Shown here piece after piece: positions 25,512 to 34,690 of a DNA stretch of 64,000 bases. The notes beneath the pieces are model-generated. The model ran no database searches, had not been told where the DNA came from, and saw only the letters and a program-made list of their open reading frames with translations. The DNA is from Flagellimonas lutaonensis. GTDB taxonomy: Bacteria > Bacteroidota > Bacteroidia > Flavobacteriales > Flavobacteriaceae. Numbering within the stretch: position 1 is the first letter of the stretch; each line of letters starts with the position of its first letter. The translations under genes and the position numbers were made by a program. The stretch is from contig NZ_CP011071.1 in the NCBI RefSeq assembly GCF_000963865.1, positions 1,802,501 through 1,866,500 of the forward strand. The letters are read 5' to 3'.

Positions 25512-26873
25512 TTAGGGAATCAACGTCCAGACATCATTTTCCCGACTTCCGTCATTTCCTCCAATCAGGAATATCATATTATTAAATACTGTACAAGTAT
25601 GGTTAAAACGCGAAGAAAATCTTTCTTGGTCATCCCTTGGGATTTCCTGCGTCCAATTAATACCATCCTTGCTTGACCATATATCGTTTTTTCTTCCACC
25701 ACCCAATCCTCCTATTACCCAAATCTCTTCATTTAATATGGTCGTACTATGTGACCATCTAGGAGAGAACTCAGCATCGACAGTTTCAATTTGCCAGTTG
25801 ATTCCATCGTTACTTGACCATACATCGTTCAATGCCCCAAAACCACTGCCTTGGTTTGAATTAAGTCCGCCTATAAGATAAAAGTGGTCATTAAATACAA
25901 CGGCGCTATGGCCATAACGTGCTGGAAACTCAGCATCATCTGTTATCAGTTCCCAGTTAACACCATCTTTACTCATCCAAATATCATCAAGCTCATAAGT
26001 GCCATCCTCTCCACCAATTAGCCATAACTTATTGTTAAAAACTGTAAGACTGTGATCTAACCTACCCGCGAATGGTGCATCTGCATTTTCCTGAGTCCAA
26101 TTCAATCCATCCTCGCTTGACCATACATCATTTAAAGGATTTCCCAAATTATCTATCCCTGCTACCACCCAAATTTTGTTATTGAAAACTACACTGGCGT
26201 GCTCGCCCCTTGATTCGAAACCTGCGTTGTTAGTAATTTTTGTCCAATTAATTCCATCTTCACTTGACCAGACCTCGTCTGAACGTTCGAAGCGATCAAC
26301 TCCTCCGATAATCCATAACTTTCCATCAAAAACGAGAACAGTATGTTCAGATCGACCTTCAAATTCAGCTTCAGATACAAGTTTACTGACTTTTATGGGC
26401 CTTGTAGTGAAATTATATATTTCACTATCAGTTGTAGCATCATTCGTATCAGAGGCAATTACCTGCCAAGAATAAAAAGTGTCTCTCGATAGTGTGGTTT
26501 CAAACAAAAATGAGGTCCGCATCAAGTTTTCAGCTATGACCGTTGTGGGCTCCATGTCTCCCATTCCAAAAAGAAGACTATAAGTGACCGTATCGCCATC
26601 GGGATCAATTGACTCTTCCCAACTAAATTCAGGATTTACCAATTCTACATTTTCCATTCCATTTGTAAACCTCAAGAGGCTGAAACTTGAAGGAGGATTA
26701 TTGGGAGGTGGAGTGTCCTGGTTTTGATTATCATCATCTTGACCTTCTTCATTATCAACGACTTCTTCTTCATTACCACTATCCGAGTCATCTTCAAAAT
26801 TTGATGGGGTGTCCCCCTTACCATATGCAGTTATGAGGAGTGCAAATACCAATAAAATTTTTAAAAGTCGCAT
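25512..26873 (-). CDS. Secreted kelch-propeller protein with degenerate lipobox
   Basis: A 453-residue exported protein. The signal ends ALLITAYGKGD, where a Tyr codon (TAT) stands at the place of the lipobox Cys. An acidic linker (EDDSDSGNEEEVVDNEEGQD) follows, then an FN3-like domain (about 70-150), then about six blades of ~50 residues. Each blade carries the pattern DVWSS-x-DG-x-NW followed by R-x-x-H-S-x-x-VFN and WVIGG, a typical kelch arrangement. Loss of the Cys predicts that the protein is cleaved by signal peptidase I or stays uncleaved, unlike its neighbours. It lies 20 bases downstream of the next lipoprotein gene, so it is the last gene of a three-gene operon. Confidence 0.82.
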   Translation of the reverse strand: MRLLKILLVFALLITAYGKGDTPSNFEDDSDSGNEEEVVDNEEGQDDDNQNQDTPPPNNPPSSFSLLRFTNGMENVELVNPEFSWEESIDPDGDTVTYSLLFGMGDMEPTTVIAENLMRTSFLFETTLSRDTFYSWQVIASDTNDATTDSEIYNFTTRPIKVSKLVSEAEFEGRSEHTVLVFDGKLWIIGGVDRFERSDEVWSSEDGINWTKITNNAGFESRGEHASVVFNNKIWVVAGIDNLGNPLNDVWSSEDGLNWTQENADAPFAGRLDHSLTVFNNKLWLIGGEDGTYELDDIWMSKDGVNWELITDDAEFPARYGHSAVVFNDHFYLIGGLNSNQGSGFGALNDVWSSNDGINWQIETVDAEFSPRWSHSTTILNEEIWVIGGLGGGRKNDIWSSKDGINWTQEIPRDDQERFSSRFNHTCTVFNNMIFLIGGNDGSRENDVWTLIP

Positions 26874-26893
26874 AACTTGCGTGTCAATAAATT

Positions 26894-28960
26894 TTAGAGT
26901 TTATTCAAATCCGCCTTGAAGCAAAAGTCACTGGGATATTCATTGACAATTAAGTAAATGGCATCTGAAAACTTTAAAGCTGTGGTCACTTCAGGGGCGC
27001 GGCCATAATCTTGGAAAAAGTATTCATTGACATCTTCCAATTCTAACCAATCATCTAAGTTTGTGTCATATTTATATACATCATCTTGCGAACTTGTAAA
27101 GCCTCCAAAAACAACATAACCACTACCATTGTACTCAAATGACGCCGTTCTATTTTTTATTTCAGGGAAATTGTCTACTCGAATCCATTCATCATTTGTA
27201 GGAGAAAATTTCCAAAAATCATAATGACCTGTTGAAGTGGCACCATTTCCTACATAGCCTTCATTGTTTAAAACAAACGTTGAGGTATTGCTTCTAAATC
27301 TATAGTTAATTGGAAAATTGGCAGTTTGATTCCAGGAATCGTTAGTAACATCATACTGCCAAAATTGAGCATAGGGTTGAGGGTTTTCACTTGGATTCAA
27401 TCCATCTGTAAAGTTTCCAAACCCCATGTACAATTTGTCTTGAATGGAAAAAATAGCATTTCCGTTACTTTGATTGTCGGGATATTTTGTTCTTACTTCA
27501 AACTCTAAGGACGTAAGCGAAAATTCGTAAAAATTAGGTTCATCGTCCTCTATGAAATAAAAAAAGACTCTGTTGGTCATTTCATTATAAAGTATTCTGA
27601 AATATTCATCTCGGATAGATGTTCTCGGATAGTCCACGTAAAAGGTAGAAAGTAAATTCAAATCCGAGTCAAAACGCTGAACGAAAAACCTTGAGTTCAC
27701 ATCATCTTCAATGAACACGTAAGCAATATCATTACTTATAAAATGTTGAAAATAATTTTCAGAAAGTTCTTTATATAACAACCATGTATCAACAAACTCA
27801 AGATTATCCTCAAATTGATAGATATGGTCCATCAACTTTATCTGAAGTATAGGATTTCTATCATCATACGGCCCAATTGGCACTCTAACTTTTAGCCTAG
27901 TTTTAGTAGCCTCAAAAACCGTAGCTTGATGATCATCAAACAACACGATATTATCTTCAGCTATTGGACTAAATTCATCACCAATGATTTCAATGGTCTC
28001 ATAAGAGCGAAAACTTCTAGGAAGCTCTGTTATGATAGGAGATTTGACCGTAAACGATAAGCCTGATCCAACATCTTGCAACTGCGAATTAAGAACAAAA
28101 GAATTAGTGGAAAAAGATAAAGACTTTGGCAAAACAAAAGTGATTGAATCTCTAGATGAAAATAAAACTTCAGCTTGCTTTTCATCTACGATTATTGCGT
28201 TCCTGTCATTTTCAAAATCAAAATGTTGACCATAAACAGTAAGCGTATCTCCAATTGAGACAGATGTTTCAGAAATATTCTCGATGATTGGTTTGAACAA
28301 GGTGAACTCCTCATACGCACCTTGTTTTTGATAGAGATCTACAACCACTTTAGGATTAAACCTTTTAAGGCTTGTAGGGACAATACATTTTATCAATGTA
28401 TCTGTAGATTCCAATACCGTACCAATTTCCTCATCAAACAAAACTTTTATTCTATTTGAGATTGATGTGAAATTCGAGCCATTGATTTGAAGCGTGTCTC
28501 CAATATGTGCTTGGTTTATTTGAGCAATAACGGGAGCCTTGCTACCCGTAGAAACGAATGACTCGATTTGAGTATAGTTGTATTCTTCACCAATTTTGAC
28601 GTATGCCAAAACAAAATATTCTTTGTTAAAATCCAAATCATTTTCTACAATCTGCGAAAATTTGTTACCTACAATTTCATCAGGTTCGAATTTTTGTGAA
28701 TTATTAAAATCTGGATTCTCTAACTGTGAAAGCAAAAATCCGTGTTCAGAAATTACACCAGAATCTAATTCACTTGCTGAAGCTTCCATTATAACCCCTC
28801 CATCTTCAAAAACTTTGATTTCCAGCTCAAAATTTGAAAGCTCAAAACTCTCTTCAGTTTCAACTTCTGATTCAGGCCGAGGCAATACTTCTTCTGAACT
28901 GTCTTCAGAGCATGAAAAAATAAGAATTGAACAAAAAAAGTATAAAAACGATTTTTTCAT
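26894..28960 (-). CDS. TIG-kelch surface lipoprotein
   Basis: A 688-residue lipoprotein. The signal ends CSILIFSCSEDSSEE (Cys 17, then acidic residues, the surface-export pattern). An FN3-like region spans ~40-140. Three IPT/TIG domains follow (~145-225 QAHIGDTLQINGSNF, ~230-305 SVSIGDTLTVYGQHF, ~310-385 ETIEIIGDEF). A C-terminal propeller covers ~390-688 (DKLYMGFGNFTDG, NNEGYVGNGATSTGHYDFW, GSGYVVFGGFTSSQDDVYKYD). The start overlaps the stop of the upstream paralogue by 4 bases (ATGA), so translation is coupled. The close match of VRVPIGPYDDRNP with VKVPLGPYTHRN in the upstream gene marks the two as paralogues. Confidence 0.85.
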   Translation of the reverse strand: MKKSFLYFFCSILIFSCSEDSSEEVLPRPESEVETEESFELSNFELEIKVFEDGGVIMEASASELDSGVISEHGFLLSQLENPDFNNSQKFEPDEIVGNKFSQIVENDLDFNKEYFVLAYVKIGEEYNYTQIESFVSTGSKAPVIAQINQAHIGDTLQINGSNFTSISNRIKVLFDEEIGTVLESTDTLIKCIVPTSLKRFNPKVVVDLYQKQGAYEEFTLFKPIIENISETSVSIGDTLTVYGQHFDFENDRNAIIVDEKQAEVLFSSRDSITFVLPKSLSFSTNSFVLNSQLQDVGSGLSFTVKSPIITELPRSFRSYETIEIIGDEFSPIAEDNIVLFDDHQATVFEATKTRLKVRVPIGPYDDRNPILQIKLMDHIYQFEDNLEFVDTWLLYKELSENYFQHFISNDIAYVFIEDDVNSRFFVQRFDSDLNLLSTFYVDYPRTSIRDEYFRILYNEMTNRVFFYFIEDDEPNFYEFSLTSLEFEVRTKYPDNQSNGNAIFSIQDKLYMGFGNFTDGLNPSENPQPYAQFWQYDVTNDSWNQTANFPINYRFRSNTSTFVLNNEGYVGNGATSTGHYDFWKFSPTNDEWIRVDNFPEIKNRTASFEYNGSGYVVFGGFTSSQDDVYKYDTNLDDWLELEDVNEYFFQDYGRAPEVTTALKFSDAIYLIVNEYPSDFCFKADLNKL

Positions 28961-30837
28961 TGATTAGTAAAGTTTGAAAGTTCGGTTCTCAAGACCACAT
29001 GGTCATATCGTCTAATGGAACTGTAGTCTGGAAGATTGGGACTCGCTGTATATCCTATAAAGTAGACATAATCGTTGTTCACAAAAACAGATCTTCCATC
29101 CAAACTATATCCATTAATCATCAATTCCTCTCTCATGGAATGTTCGTCCAAATCGATGTCATATTGATGAAAATCAGTTCCAGAATAACCTGTATATTGT
29201 CGAGGATGATAATATCCTTTATTGTCAATTTGGAAAAAAACCGCTTCTGATGCGGGATTAATAACATCACTTTTGCGAACCCAAGAAGCATCCGGTGTGA
29301 ACTCCCATAGATCATAAAGTTGGTGGCCATTACTTATATACGCTTTTCCATTATTGATATAATACGTAGAGTGGTATCCATTTCCTTGTCCTTCAACATA
29401 AGGCATTTCTGAAACATAGGCCCAAGAATTCGTGCCTTCCTCAAACTTCCAAAATTTTCTATTTGGTGTGATTGAAGTTCCTCCAGTATAACCCATTCCC
29501 ATATAAAATGTATTGCCCAACACAAAACCCATTGGCTTTTTTAAAACCTCATTATTTTCAAAATCCTGAATAGGTGTTAAAACACCAGATATCAAATCAT
29601 ACTTATAAAAATTATTCGTCTGTCGAGCAACGTAGATATATACATTGCCATCATTTAACGAGAATGTATAAAATTGATCTATTCTATCGGGATCAAAATC
29701 AATATCAATATTAGGCATGGTCTCCCAACTGTTTAGTGCAGGATTGTATTTTACAAAACCAACTTTGTCAGGATTGCCAAAGAAACCACCTGAGCCCCTG
29801 AATTGTAGAGTATAAAAAGAATCGTTATAACTAAAACTCCAACCTGAAATATAATCCCAGTCATATCTTCCATCAGTAAGTCCCCTCGCATCAATTCTAC
29901 CATATTGATACCACGTGTTTTTCAAGTATAGCCCTAAGTCTTCAGTTGTCTCTTTTTCTACTACTTTAACCCTTACAGTATTTATATTCCTATGAGTGTA
30001 AGGTCCTAAAGGAACTTTTACAATTATTGAGTCACGGTATACTTCGTCAATTTGTGCCCTGTTTTCCCCAACATAGACTTCATGAAGGTAATCTCTAGAT
30101 TCGAAAAAATTTGAGCCATACACGGTAAGGCTTTCGCCGATTAATAAACTATCTCTTGAAACTCCTGAGATAATAGGGTCGGGTATCACCACTCCTTTCT
30201 CTTTAATTAGTTTGCGCAATTGCGCGTTCACCAAAATATTGTTTTCATGCTTGTCTATGTTGTAAGGCAATAAAAAGCGAATAGAATCTTTATTTTGATC
30301 AATTACCGTTATTCGCTCGTTATTAAGTTCGACAATGTTGTCTTTAGCTTCAGGATGATTTGTAAGGTGCTTACCGTATACCACTACCGTATCCCTAAAT
30401 CCAAAGTTGCTAGGAATTGAATCAATTTCTGGTTGGAAAAGTTGAAAGGCGTTTCGAAAATTTGCGATAGAGTCACGATTGTCTATTTTGATATGCAGGC
30501 TGTCTGGATCAAATCCCCAGTAGGGTAATTCAAACTGAACCAGACTATCATTGTTAAAAAGAATTTTTAATTGTCTTTGACCTAAAGAAAGGCGTATGTC
30601 CCTTTTAAAATTTTCACCTCTCAAATTTAAAGTATCACCTAAATCGGCAAACTCTGGAAAAACTGAACCAACTATCAAAGTTGAATCTTTAGGTGACTCT
30701 GGTGGTTCTGAACCCTCAGGATTTTCATCTTCAGGATTCTCGGATTGAGGTGTTTCAGGCTTTGTGGATGGCGTGTCTTCGGGTTCGCTACATGAAAAAA
30801 CAAATAACATAGCGGTTACTAAAAGTAGGTGTCTCAT
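28957..30837 (-). CDS. TIG-kelch surface lipoprotein, first gene of the operon
   Basis: A 626-residue lipoprotein. The signal ends MLFVFSCSEPEDTP (Cys 16), followed by a Pro/Glu-rich linker (PETPQSENPEDENPEGSEPP). IPT/TIG domains lie at ~50-115 (FADLGDTLNLRGENF), ~135-200 (FGFRDTVVVYGKHL) and ~220-295 (SLLIGESLTVYGSNF). A C-terminal kelch-like propeller spans ~305-620 with blades such as GNTFYMGMGYTGG and NGKAYISNGHQLYDLWEF. No catalytic motif is seen, and ligand or cell binding is the most likely role. It is the promoter-proximal member of a minus-strand operon of three propeller genes. Confidence 0.85.
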   Translation of the reverse strand: MRHLLLVTAMLFVFSCSEPEDTPSTKPETPQSENPEDENPEGSEPPESPKDSTLIVGSVFPEFADLGDTLNLRGENFKRDIRLSLGQRQLKILFNNDSLVQFELPYWGFDPDSLHIKIDNRDSIANFRNAFQLFQPEIDSIPSNFGFRDTVVVYGKHLTNHPEAKDNIVELNNERITVIDQNKDSIRFLLPYNIDKHENNILVNAQLRKLIKEKGVVIPDPIISGVSRDSLLIGESLTVYGSNFFESRDYLHEVYVGENRAQIDEVYRDSIIVKVPLGPYTHRNINTVRVKVVEKETTEDLGLYLKNTWYQYGRIDARGLTDGRYDWDYISGWSFSYNDSFYTLQFRGSGGFFGNPDKVGFVKYNPALNSWETMPNIDIDFDPDRIDQFYTFSLNDGNVYIYVARQTNNFYKYDLISGVLTPIQDFENNEVLKKPMGFVLGNTFYMGMGYTGGTSITPNRKFWKFEEGTNSWAYVSEMPYVEGQGNGYHSTYYINNGKAYISNGHQLYDLWEFTPDASWVRKSDVINPASEAVFFQIDNKGYYHPRQYTGYSGTDFHQYDIDLDEHSMREELMINGYSLDGRSVFVNNDYVYFIGYTASPNLPDYSSIRRYDHVVLRTELSNFTNQ

Positions 30838-30998
30838 TTTGGTTTTTGAGTAAAGTCGAAACCAAATGTTGCAAAAAACTTCTTTTTAGCGCAAATTTTA
30901 TCGTCAAAAGTTTAAAAAAGCAGAAATATGAAACAACTTGATTAAAATCAAAAATGATGATATATGAATTAACTTTTGGCATGTTAAACTTTGTTAAA

Positions 30999-31018
30999 AG
31001 GTGAGCCGCGCGGTGCGC
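30999..31018. promoter_or_regulatory. Candidate integrase arm-binding site, right end
   Basis: AGGTGAGC (30999-31006) and CGGTGCGC (31011-31018) repeat the left-end motif with the same 12-base offset, 52 bases inside attR. Confidence 0.5.
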
Positions 31019-31069
31019 CCAAAAAACGACCCTTTGTCAGACCTTGTGTACAGGGCATTTTGAGGAAAA

Positions 31070-31093
31070 GTTCAAGTCCCGTCCAGACCGCTT
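31070..31093 (+). repeat. attR: copy of the tRNA-Asp 3' end
   Basis: 24 bases match 16501-16524 with one difference (A for G in the T-loop part). Bases before it no longer resemble the tRNA, so the fragment is only the attachment repeat. Confidence 0.9.
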
Positions 31094-31113
31094 CAAGGGA
31101 AATAAAAACCCCT

Positions 31114-31158
31114 AAAAAACCTTGTAAATCACATGATTTACAAGGTTTTATATTTTTT
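31114..31158 (+). terminator. Native terminator of the tRNA-Asp unit, displaced by the island
   Basis: A 15-bp stem AAAACCTTGTAAATC/GATTTACAAGGTTTT (31116-31130 with 31135-31149) and a T-rich tail, 21 bases after attR. Before integration it would have followed the tRNA directly. Confidence 0.82.
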
Positions 31159-31200
31159 GGAATTCGCATAATATGATCTGTCATTAAAAGATCATAAACA

Positions 31201-31476
31201 GTGAACATACTTTTTTCTCAATATCCAGTCAAATTTAAGTTGACCTCAACTGGTCGATTGCACATATCGGCCAATAACATAACCGCCCTGCCTTTGGAAA
31301 TTGGGGCCAACAGAAAGGACCTAATCGATGAAATTTTGATGTATGCAGACCTTACCATTATCGGCTTGCATGAAGCCATGTTGAAAACGGGCAAGGAAAC
31401 CGATATTTTCGATGGCTATGAAAAAATTGGGAATGTTTTGACTGTCAACACACTCACCAAGAAGTTCATAGGATGA
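31201..31476 (+). CDS. Hypothetical 91-residue protein
   Basis: A GTG-initiated frame encoding 91 residues with mixed amphipathic helix and strand composition (IGANRKDLIDEILMYADLTIIGLHEAMLKTGK in the middle is clearly helix-like). No signal peptide, no membrane segment, no motif I recognise. It lies just outside attR, so it is chromosomal. The composition looks protein-like, but no ATG start or strong ribosome-binding site supports it. Confidence 0.45.
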   Translation: MNILFSQYPVKFKLTSTGRLHISANNITALPLEIGANRKDLIDEILMYADLTIIGLHEAMLKTGKETDIFDGYEKIGNVLTVNTLTKKFIG

Positions 31477-31601
31477 TGAAAGGCTATTGCCCTTAAATAA
31501 TTTTACCTTCCTAACCGTACAGATTCCGAAATGAGTAACTTACAGGTGACCTTTTGTTTCTTTATGTGTCAAAGGGGTGTAATAGTTTAAATCATATCGA
31601 T

Positions 31602-32426
31602 ATGAAAAAAGCTATGTTTTTATGGTTGGGGCTAATGGTTGCCATGATTTCTTGTGCACAGCAAAAACCAAAAGTCAAGGGCAACAAATTGGTATCAGAA
31701 ATCTTCAATACCCTCGAAGATTTTAACAGTATCGAAATCTCTGACAATCTTGTTGTACACATAATGCAGACCGGCAATAATGGCTATCACCTAAAAGCCG
31801 ATGGCAACCTGATCGATGTTGTAAAATTCAATGTTATGGATGGGGTGCTCAAGATATACAGTACCCACCATATAACTTCGTTCAAAGAACTTGAAATAAC
31901 ATTGACCTTTGATGAGATCGATGCCATAACCCTTTTCAACGATTCTAAGCTGGTATCCAAAAAACGGCTTGAATTTAAAAGATGGGACCTTAAAGCTATG
32001 GACGAAGCCACCTACGATATCGAGGCTTCTGCAAGAATGGCAAATTTAAATCTACACAGCAGTTCTGAAGGCAAGCTAAGACTTAACTGTGATATTGTCG
32101 AGGTTTTTATGGATCAAAACGCCTTTCTAAAAGGGAATATTCAAGCAGATAATATCACGTTGAGGATACGTGACCGCGCCGACATTGAAATTGGTGGAGA
32201 GGTAGTCAAGTTGAAATTGGATATTACTGGCACCTCAGATGTAAGGGCAAGAAAGTTAAAATCGGTTTATGCCTAATTGAATGCAGTTAATTCCCCAGAT
32301 ATCCACTTGTCTGCCAGCAAGGAGCTTAAAATAGATGCCAAAGGGGAAAGCCAAATATATGTATATGGCAATCCCGAGATCAAAATTGAGGCATTGCAAG
32401 ATAAGCCTCAGATAATTAAAAAATAA
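31602..32426 (+). pseudogene. GIN-domain (DUF2807) lipoprotein with one in-frame stop
   Basis: The gene starts MKKAMFLWLGLMVAMISC (lipoprotein Cys 18) and continues with a DUF2807/GIN domain: FNSIEISDNLVVHIMQTG, then short right-handed beta-helix rungs with D-x-x-G and S-x-x-K patterns. The frame meets TAA at 32274-32276, just after RARKLKSVYA, yet the same frame continues beyond the stop with NSPDIHLSASKELKIDAKGE and IYVYGNPEIKI, exactly the expected C-terminal rungs, to a second stop at 32424-32426. A single nonsense change therefore removes about 49 residues. The shortened product of 224 residues might still be stable. The GIN family is a putative surface adhesin head of unknown ligand. 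Confidence 0.78.
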
Positions 32427-32504
32427 ATGGACCTGAGTTTTAAACAGCACGGCATGGGGTACCATTTGTACCTTAAAAGAAATCGAAATACCAAATAAAG
32501 GATT

Positions 32505-32702
32505 ATGGGCACAAAACATTGGATTGCACTGTTGATTGCCATTATTATCGTTATATTTTCACTTCAAAATGCTGAAGTGACCTCTGTTAGGTTTCTAATA
32601 TGGAAGGTAGATGCGTCACGTATATTGATAATTTTGGGCAGTTTTGTGCTGGGGGTATTGGTAGGGGTCATTTTTTTAAAAAGAAAAAAGAACATAAAAT
32701 AA
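32505..32702 (+). CDS. LapA/DUF1049-like membrane protein
   Basis: A 65-residue protein with two transmembrane helices (WIALLIAIIIVIFSLQNAEV and ILIILGSFVLGVLVGVIFL) and a basic end KRKKNIK. The segment FSLQNAEVTSVRFLIW is the DUF1049/LapA signature. In E. coli LapA works with LapB in controlling lipopolysaccharide synthesis; the small Bacteroidota members have no tested function. Confidence 0.82.
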   Translation: MGTKHWIALLIAIIIVIFSLQNAEVTSVRFLIWKVDASRILIILGSFVLGVLVGVIFLKRKKNIK

Positions 32703-32709
32703 ACAAGCG

Positions 32710-33156
32710 ATGGCCAAAGTAGTTCAAGTTAAACTGAAATCGGTTCCTGATACCATCCACGTGGGTGATAACTTAAATGACATTACCGTCATTGTAGAAT
32801 TGGAATTTCATCCTATTGACCTTAAATTGGAAATGGAATATCTTTTACATTTGTTCGTCTATGATATTCACGGAAAGATGGATGTTCCAGTGGTCATATC
32901 CAACTGGGATGAAAGTATGATAATGTCGGTCAGTGAGGATGGTCGTAGCGATTATTTCCTGGGGAAAAAGGCAGTGGAGGTAAAGGCAGATACGGAACAA
33001 AGGTACTTTGAGGTACCCATGGCATTGAAATTGGGAAATCTTTCCGGCCATTATTCATCTGTCACAAGAAAATTCGAAGTTATTGCTACCTTGATACCCG
33101 CAGTATCAAAGGCCTCTAAGTGGTCGGCACCATTTGTGTCGAACCTTTTATTTTGA
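32710..33156 (+). CDS. Hypothetical beta-rich protein
   Basis: A 148-residue cytosolic protein 7 bases after the LapA-like gene, so probably co-transcribed. It is predicted beta-rich (VVQVKLKSVPDTIHVGDNL, RYFEVPMALKLGNLSGHY) without signal peptide or cysteine. I do not recognise the family; the alternating pattern suggests an immunoglobulin-like or C2-like sandwich. Confidence 0.6.
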   Translation: MAKVVQVKLKSVPDTIHVGDNLNDITVIVELEFHPIDLKLEMEYLLHLFVYDIHGKMDVPVVISNWDESMIMSVSEDGRSDYFLGKKAVEVKADTEQRYFEVPMALKLGNLSGHYSSVTRKFEVIATLIPAVSKASKWSAPFVSNLLF

Positions 33157-33360
33157 TGTCGACCTTAAAGCCATCTTTTCCCCCAATTCCCTACGATCTG
33201 TACGCAACTTTTTTAAAGGTATATCAAACATACATGACAATTAATAGGTAATGCCCTATTCAGCAAATTGGATCTTGAAACATTTTTTTCATTCTTATAA
33301 CAAAACTTGTTTAGGCAGACACCAATAATAGAAATGATAATTTGACCTTTCCTCCATTTT

Positions 33361-34686
33361 TTACAAGTACTGGTTCAAAATGTTCTCGTACAGTTCTTGC
33401 TTGCCACTTATTTGTTTTGGTTCCCCATTATTGATGGCGTGGCTATAGAGGTCTGAGAGCGATAGTTTGCCGGCGACAAAATCAGCACCTTTGCCAGCTT
33501 TGAACGACGCATAGCGTTCGGCAAGCATACTTTTATACGGGGATTTTTGCAGTATGGTATCGGCCACCAAAAGGGCACGGGCAAAGGTGTCGGCGCCTCC
33601 GATATGGGCAATAAAGATGTCTTCTAAATCTGTAGAGTTACGACGGGTCTTGGCGTCGAAGTTTACCCCACCGCCCTGCAATCCACCTGCGTTGAGCAAT
33701 ACCAGCATGGCTTCGGCGGTCTCGAGCACGTTGTTGGGAAACTGGTCGGTGTCCCATCCGTTTTGATAGTCGCCACGGTTGGCATCGATACTTCCGAGCA
33801 TGCCCGCATTGGCGGCCACTTGCAGTTCGTGCTGAAAGGTATGTTGGGCAAGGGTGGCATGGTTGACCTCTATGTTCAGTTTGAAGTCGTTCTCGAGCCC
33901 ATATACGCGAATGGTGTTGATCGAGGTGGCCGCATCAAAATCGTATTGGTGTTTTGTGGGCTCCATGGGTTTGGGTTCTATGAAGAAATTCCCTTTGAAA
34001 CCTTGGCTTCGGGCATAGTCTTTGGCCATGTTCAAGAAACGGCCAATATTGTCTTGTTCCAATTTCATATCGGTGTTCAACAGTGACATATAGCCCTCGC
34101 GACCTCCCCAAAAAACGTAGTTTTCGCCTCCTAAGGCCATGGTGGCATCGAGGGCAATCTTTATTTGGGCACCTGCACGGGCCACTACATTGAAATCTGG
34201 ATTGGTGGCGGCCCCGTTCATGTAACGTGGATGCGAAAAACAATTGGCGGTGCCCCACAACAGTTTCACCCCAGAGGCGGCTTGTTTTTCTTTTAAATAG
34301 TCAACAATTTTTTCAATACGTTTTTCGGATTCGGCCAAGGTGTCTGCCTCATCGACCAGGTCATGATCATGGAAGCAGTAGTATTCGAACCCCATTTTGG
34401 TCAAGAACTCAAAGGCGGCATCGGCCTTGTCTTTGGCGGCCTGGATTGGGTCTGTGGCAGTGGCCCATGGAAATTTTTTGGTGCCCGGCCCAAAAGGGTC
34501 GCCCCCGGTACCACAGAGCGTATGCCAGTAGGCCACGGCAAATTTGAAGTGGTCTTTCATCTTTTTGCCCGCCACAACTTGTTCTGGATTGTAGTATTTG
34601 AATGCCAAAGGATTGTCAGATTCTTTTCCTTCATACCTGATGTGGTCTATGCCCTTAAAAAATTCTTTGTCTCCCGTTACTGCCAT
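33361..34686 (-). CDS. xylA: Xylose isomerase
   Basis: A 441-residue class II xylose isomerase converting D-xylose to D-xylulose. The catalytic His-Asp pair lies in [12 protein letters not shown] near residue 100, metal ligands lie in [17 protein letters not shown] near 235, in [18 protein letters not shown] near 272 and in [19 protein letters not shown] near 300. Two Mg/Mn ions are expected. The gene starts 4 bases after the xylB stop, forming a tight xylB-xylA operon on the minus strand. Confidence 0.97.
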   Translation of the reverse strand: MAVTGDKEFFKGIDHIRYEGKESDNPLAFKYYNPEQVVAGKKMKDHFKFAVAYWHTLCGTGGDPFGPGTKKFPWATATDPIQAAKDKADAAFEFLTKMGFEYYCFHDHDLVDEADTLAESEKRIEKIVDYLKEKQAASGVKLLWGTANCFSHPRYMNGAATNPDFNVVARAGAQIKIALDATMALGGENYVFWGGREGYMSLLNTDMKLEQDNIGRFLNMAKDYARSQGFKGNFFIEPKPMEPTKHQYDFDAATSINTIRVYGLENDFKLNIEVNHATLAQHTFQHELQVAANAGMLGSIDANRGDYQNGWDTDQFPNNVLETAEAMLVLLNAGGLQGGGVNFDAKTRRNSTDLEDIFIAHIGGADTFARALLVADTILQKSPYKSMLAERYASFKAGKGADFVAGKLSLSDLYSHAINNGEPKQISGKQELYENILNQYL

Positions 34687-34690
34687 GGTG

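Larger units (their letters stand above)
16501..31093 (+). mobile_element. Integrative genomic island at tRNA-Asp (about 14.6 kb)
   Basis: The segment is bounded by 24-bp near-identical direct repeats (16501-16524 and 31070-31093). It has a tyrosine recombinase gene next to the tRNA, visibly higher AT content than both flanks, and a cargo without housekeeping genes: a large FN3/propeller lipoprotein, a Fic protein, a TIG-like lipoprotein disrupted by an IS21 element, a kelch protein, and two TIG-kelch lipoproteins. A shared motif AGGTGAGC-N4-CGGTGCGC lies inside both ends (16624-16643 and 30999-31018) and may be the integrase arm site. No relaxase, mating-pair or phage structural gene is seen, so it is not self-transmissible by itself. 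Confidence 0.85.
30838..31200. other. Right boundary region of the island
   Basis: A 363-base stretch without a protein gene. It holds the upstream region of the TIG-kelch operon, the right-end arm motif (30999-31018), attR (31070-31093) and a terminator (31114-31158). Confidence 0.7.

Noticed and set aside
25540-26400. Periodic DNA similarity that could suggest a tandem repeat or CRISPR-like array
   Set aside because: The periodicity (about 150 bases) reflects kelch blades in a coding frame. No true CRISPR array was seen anywhere in the window.
30984-31208. 74-residue minus-strand frame across attR
   Set aside because: It covers the attachment repeat and terminator hairpin and has no protein-like features.
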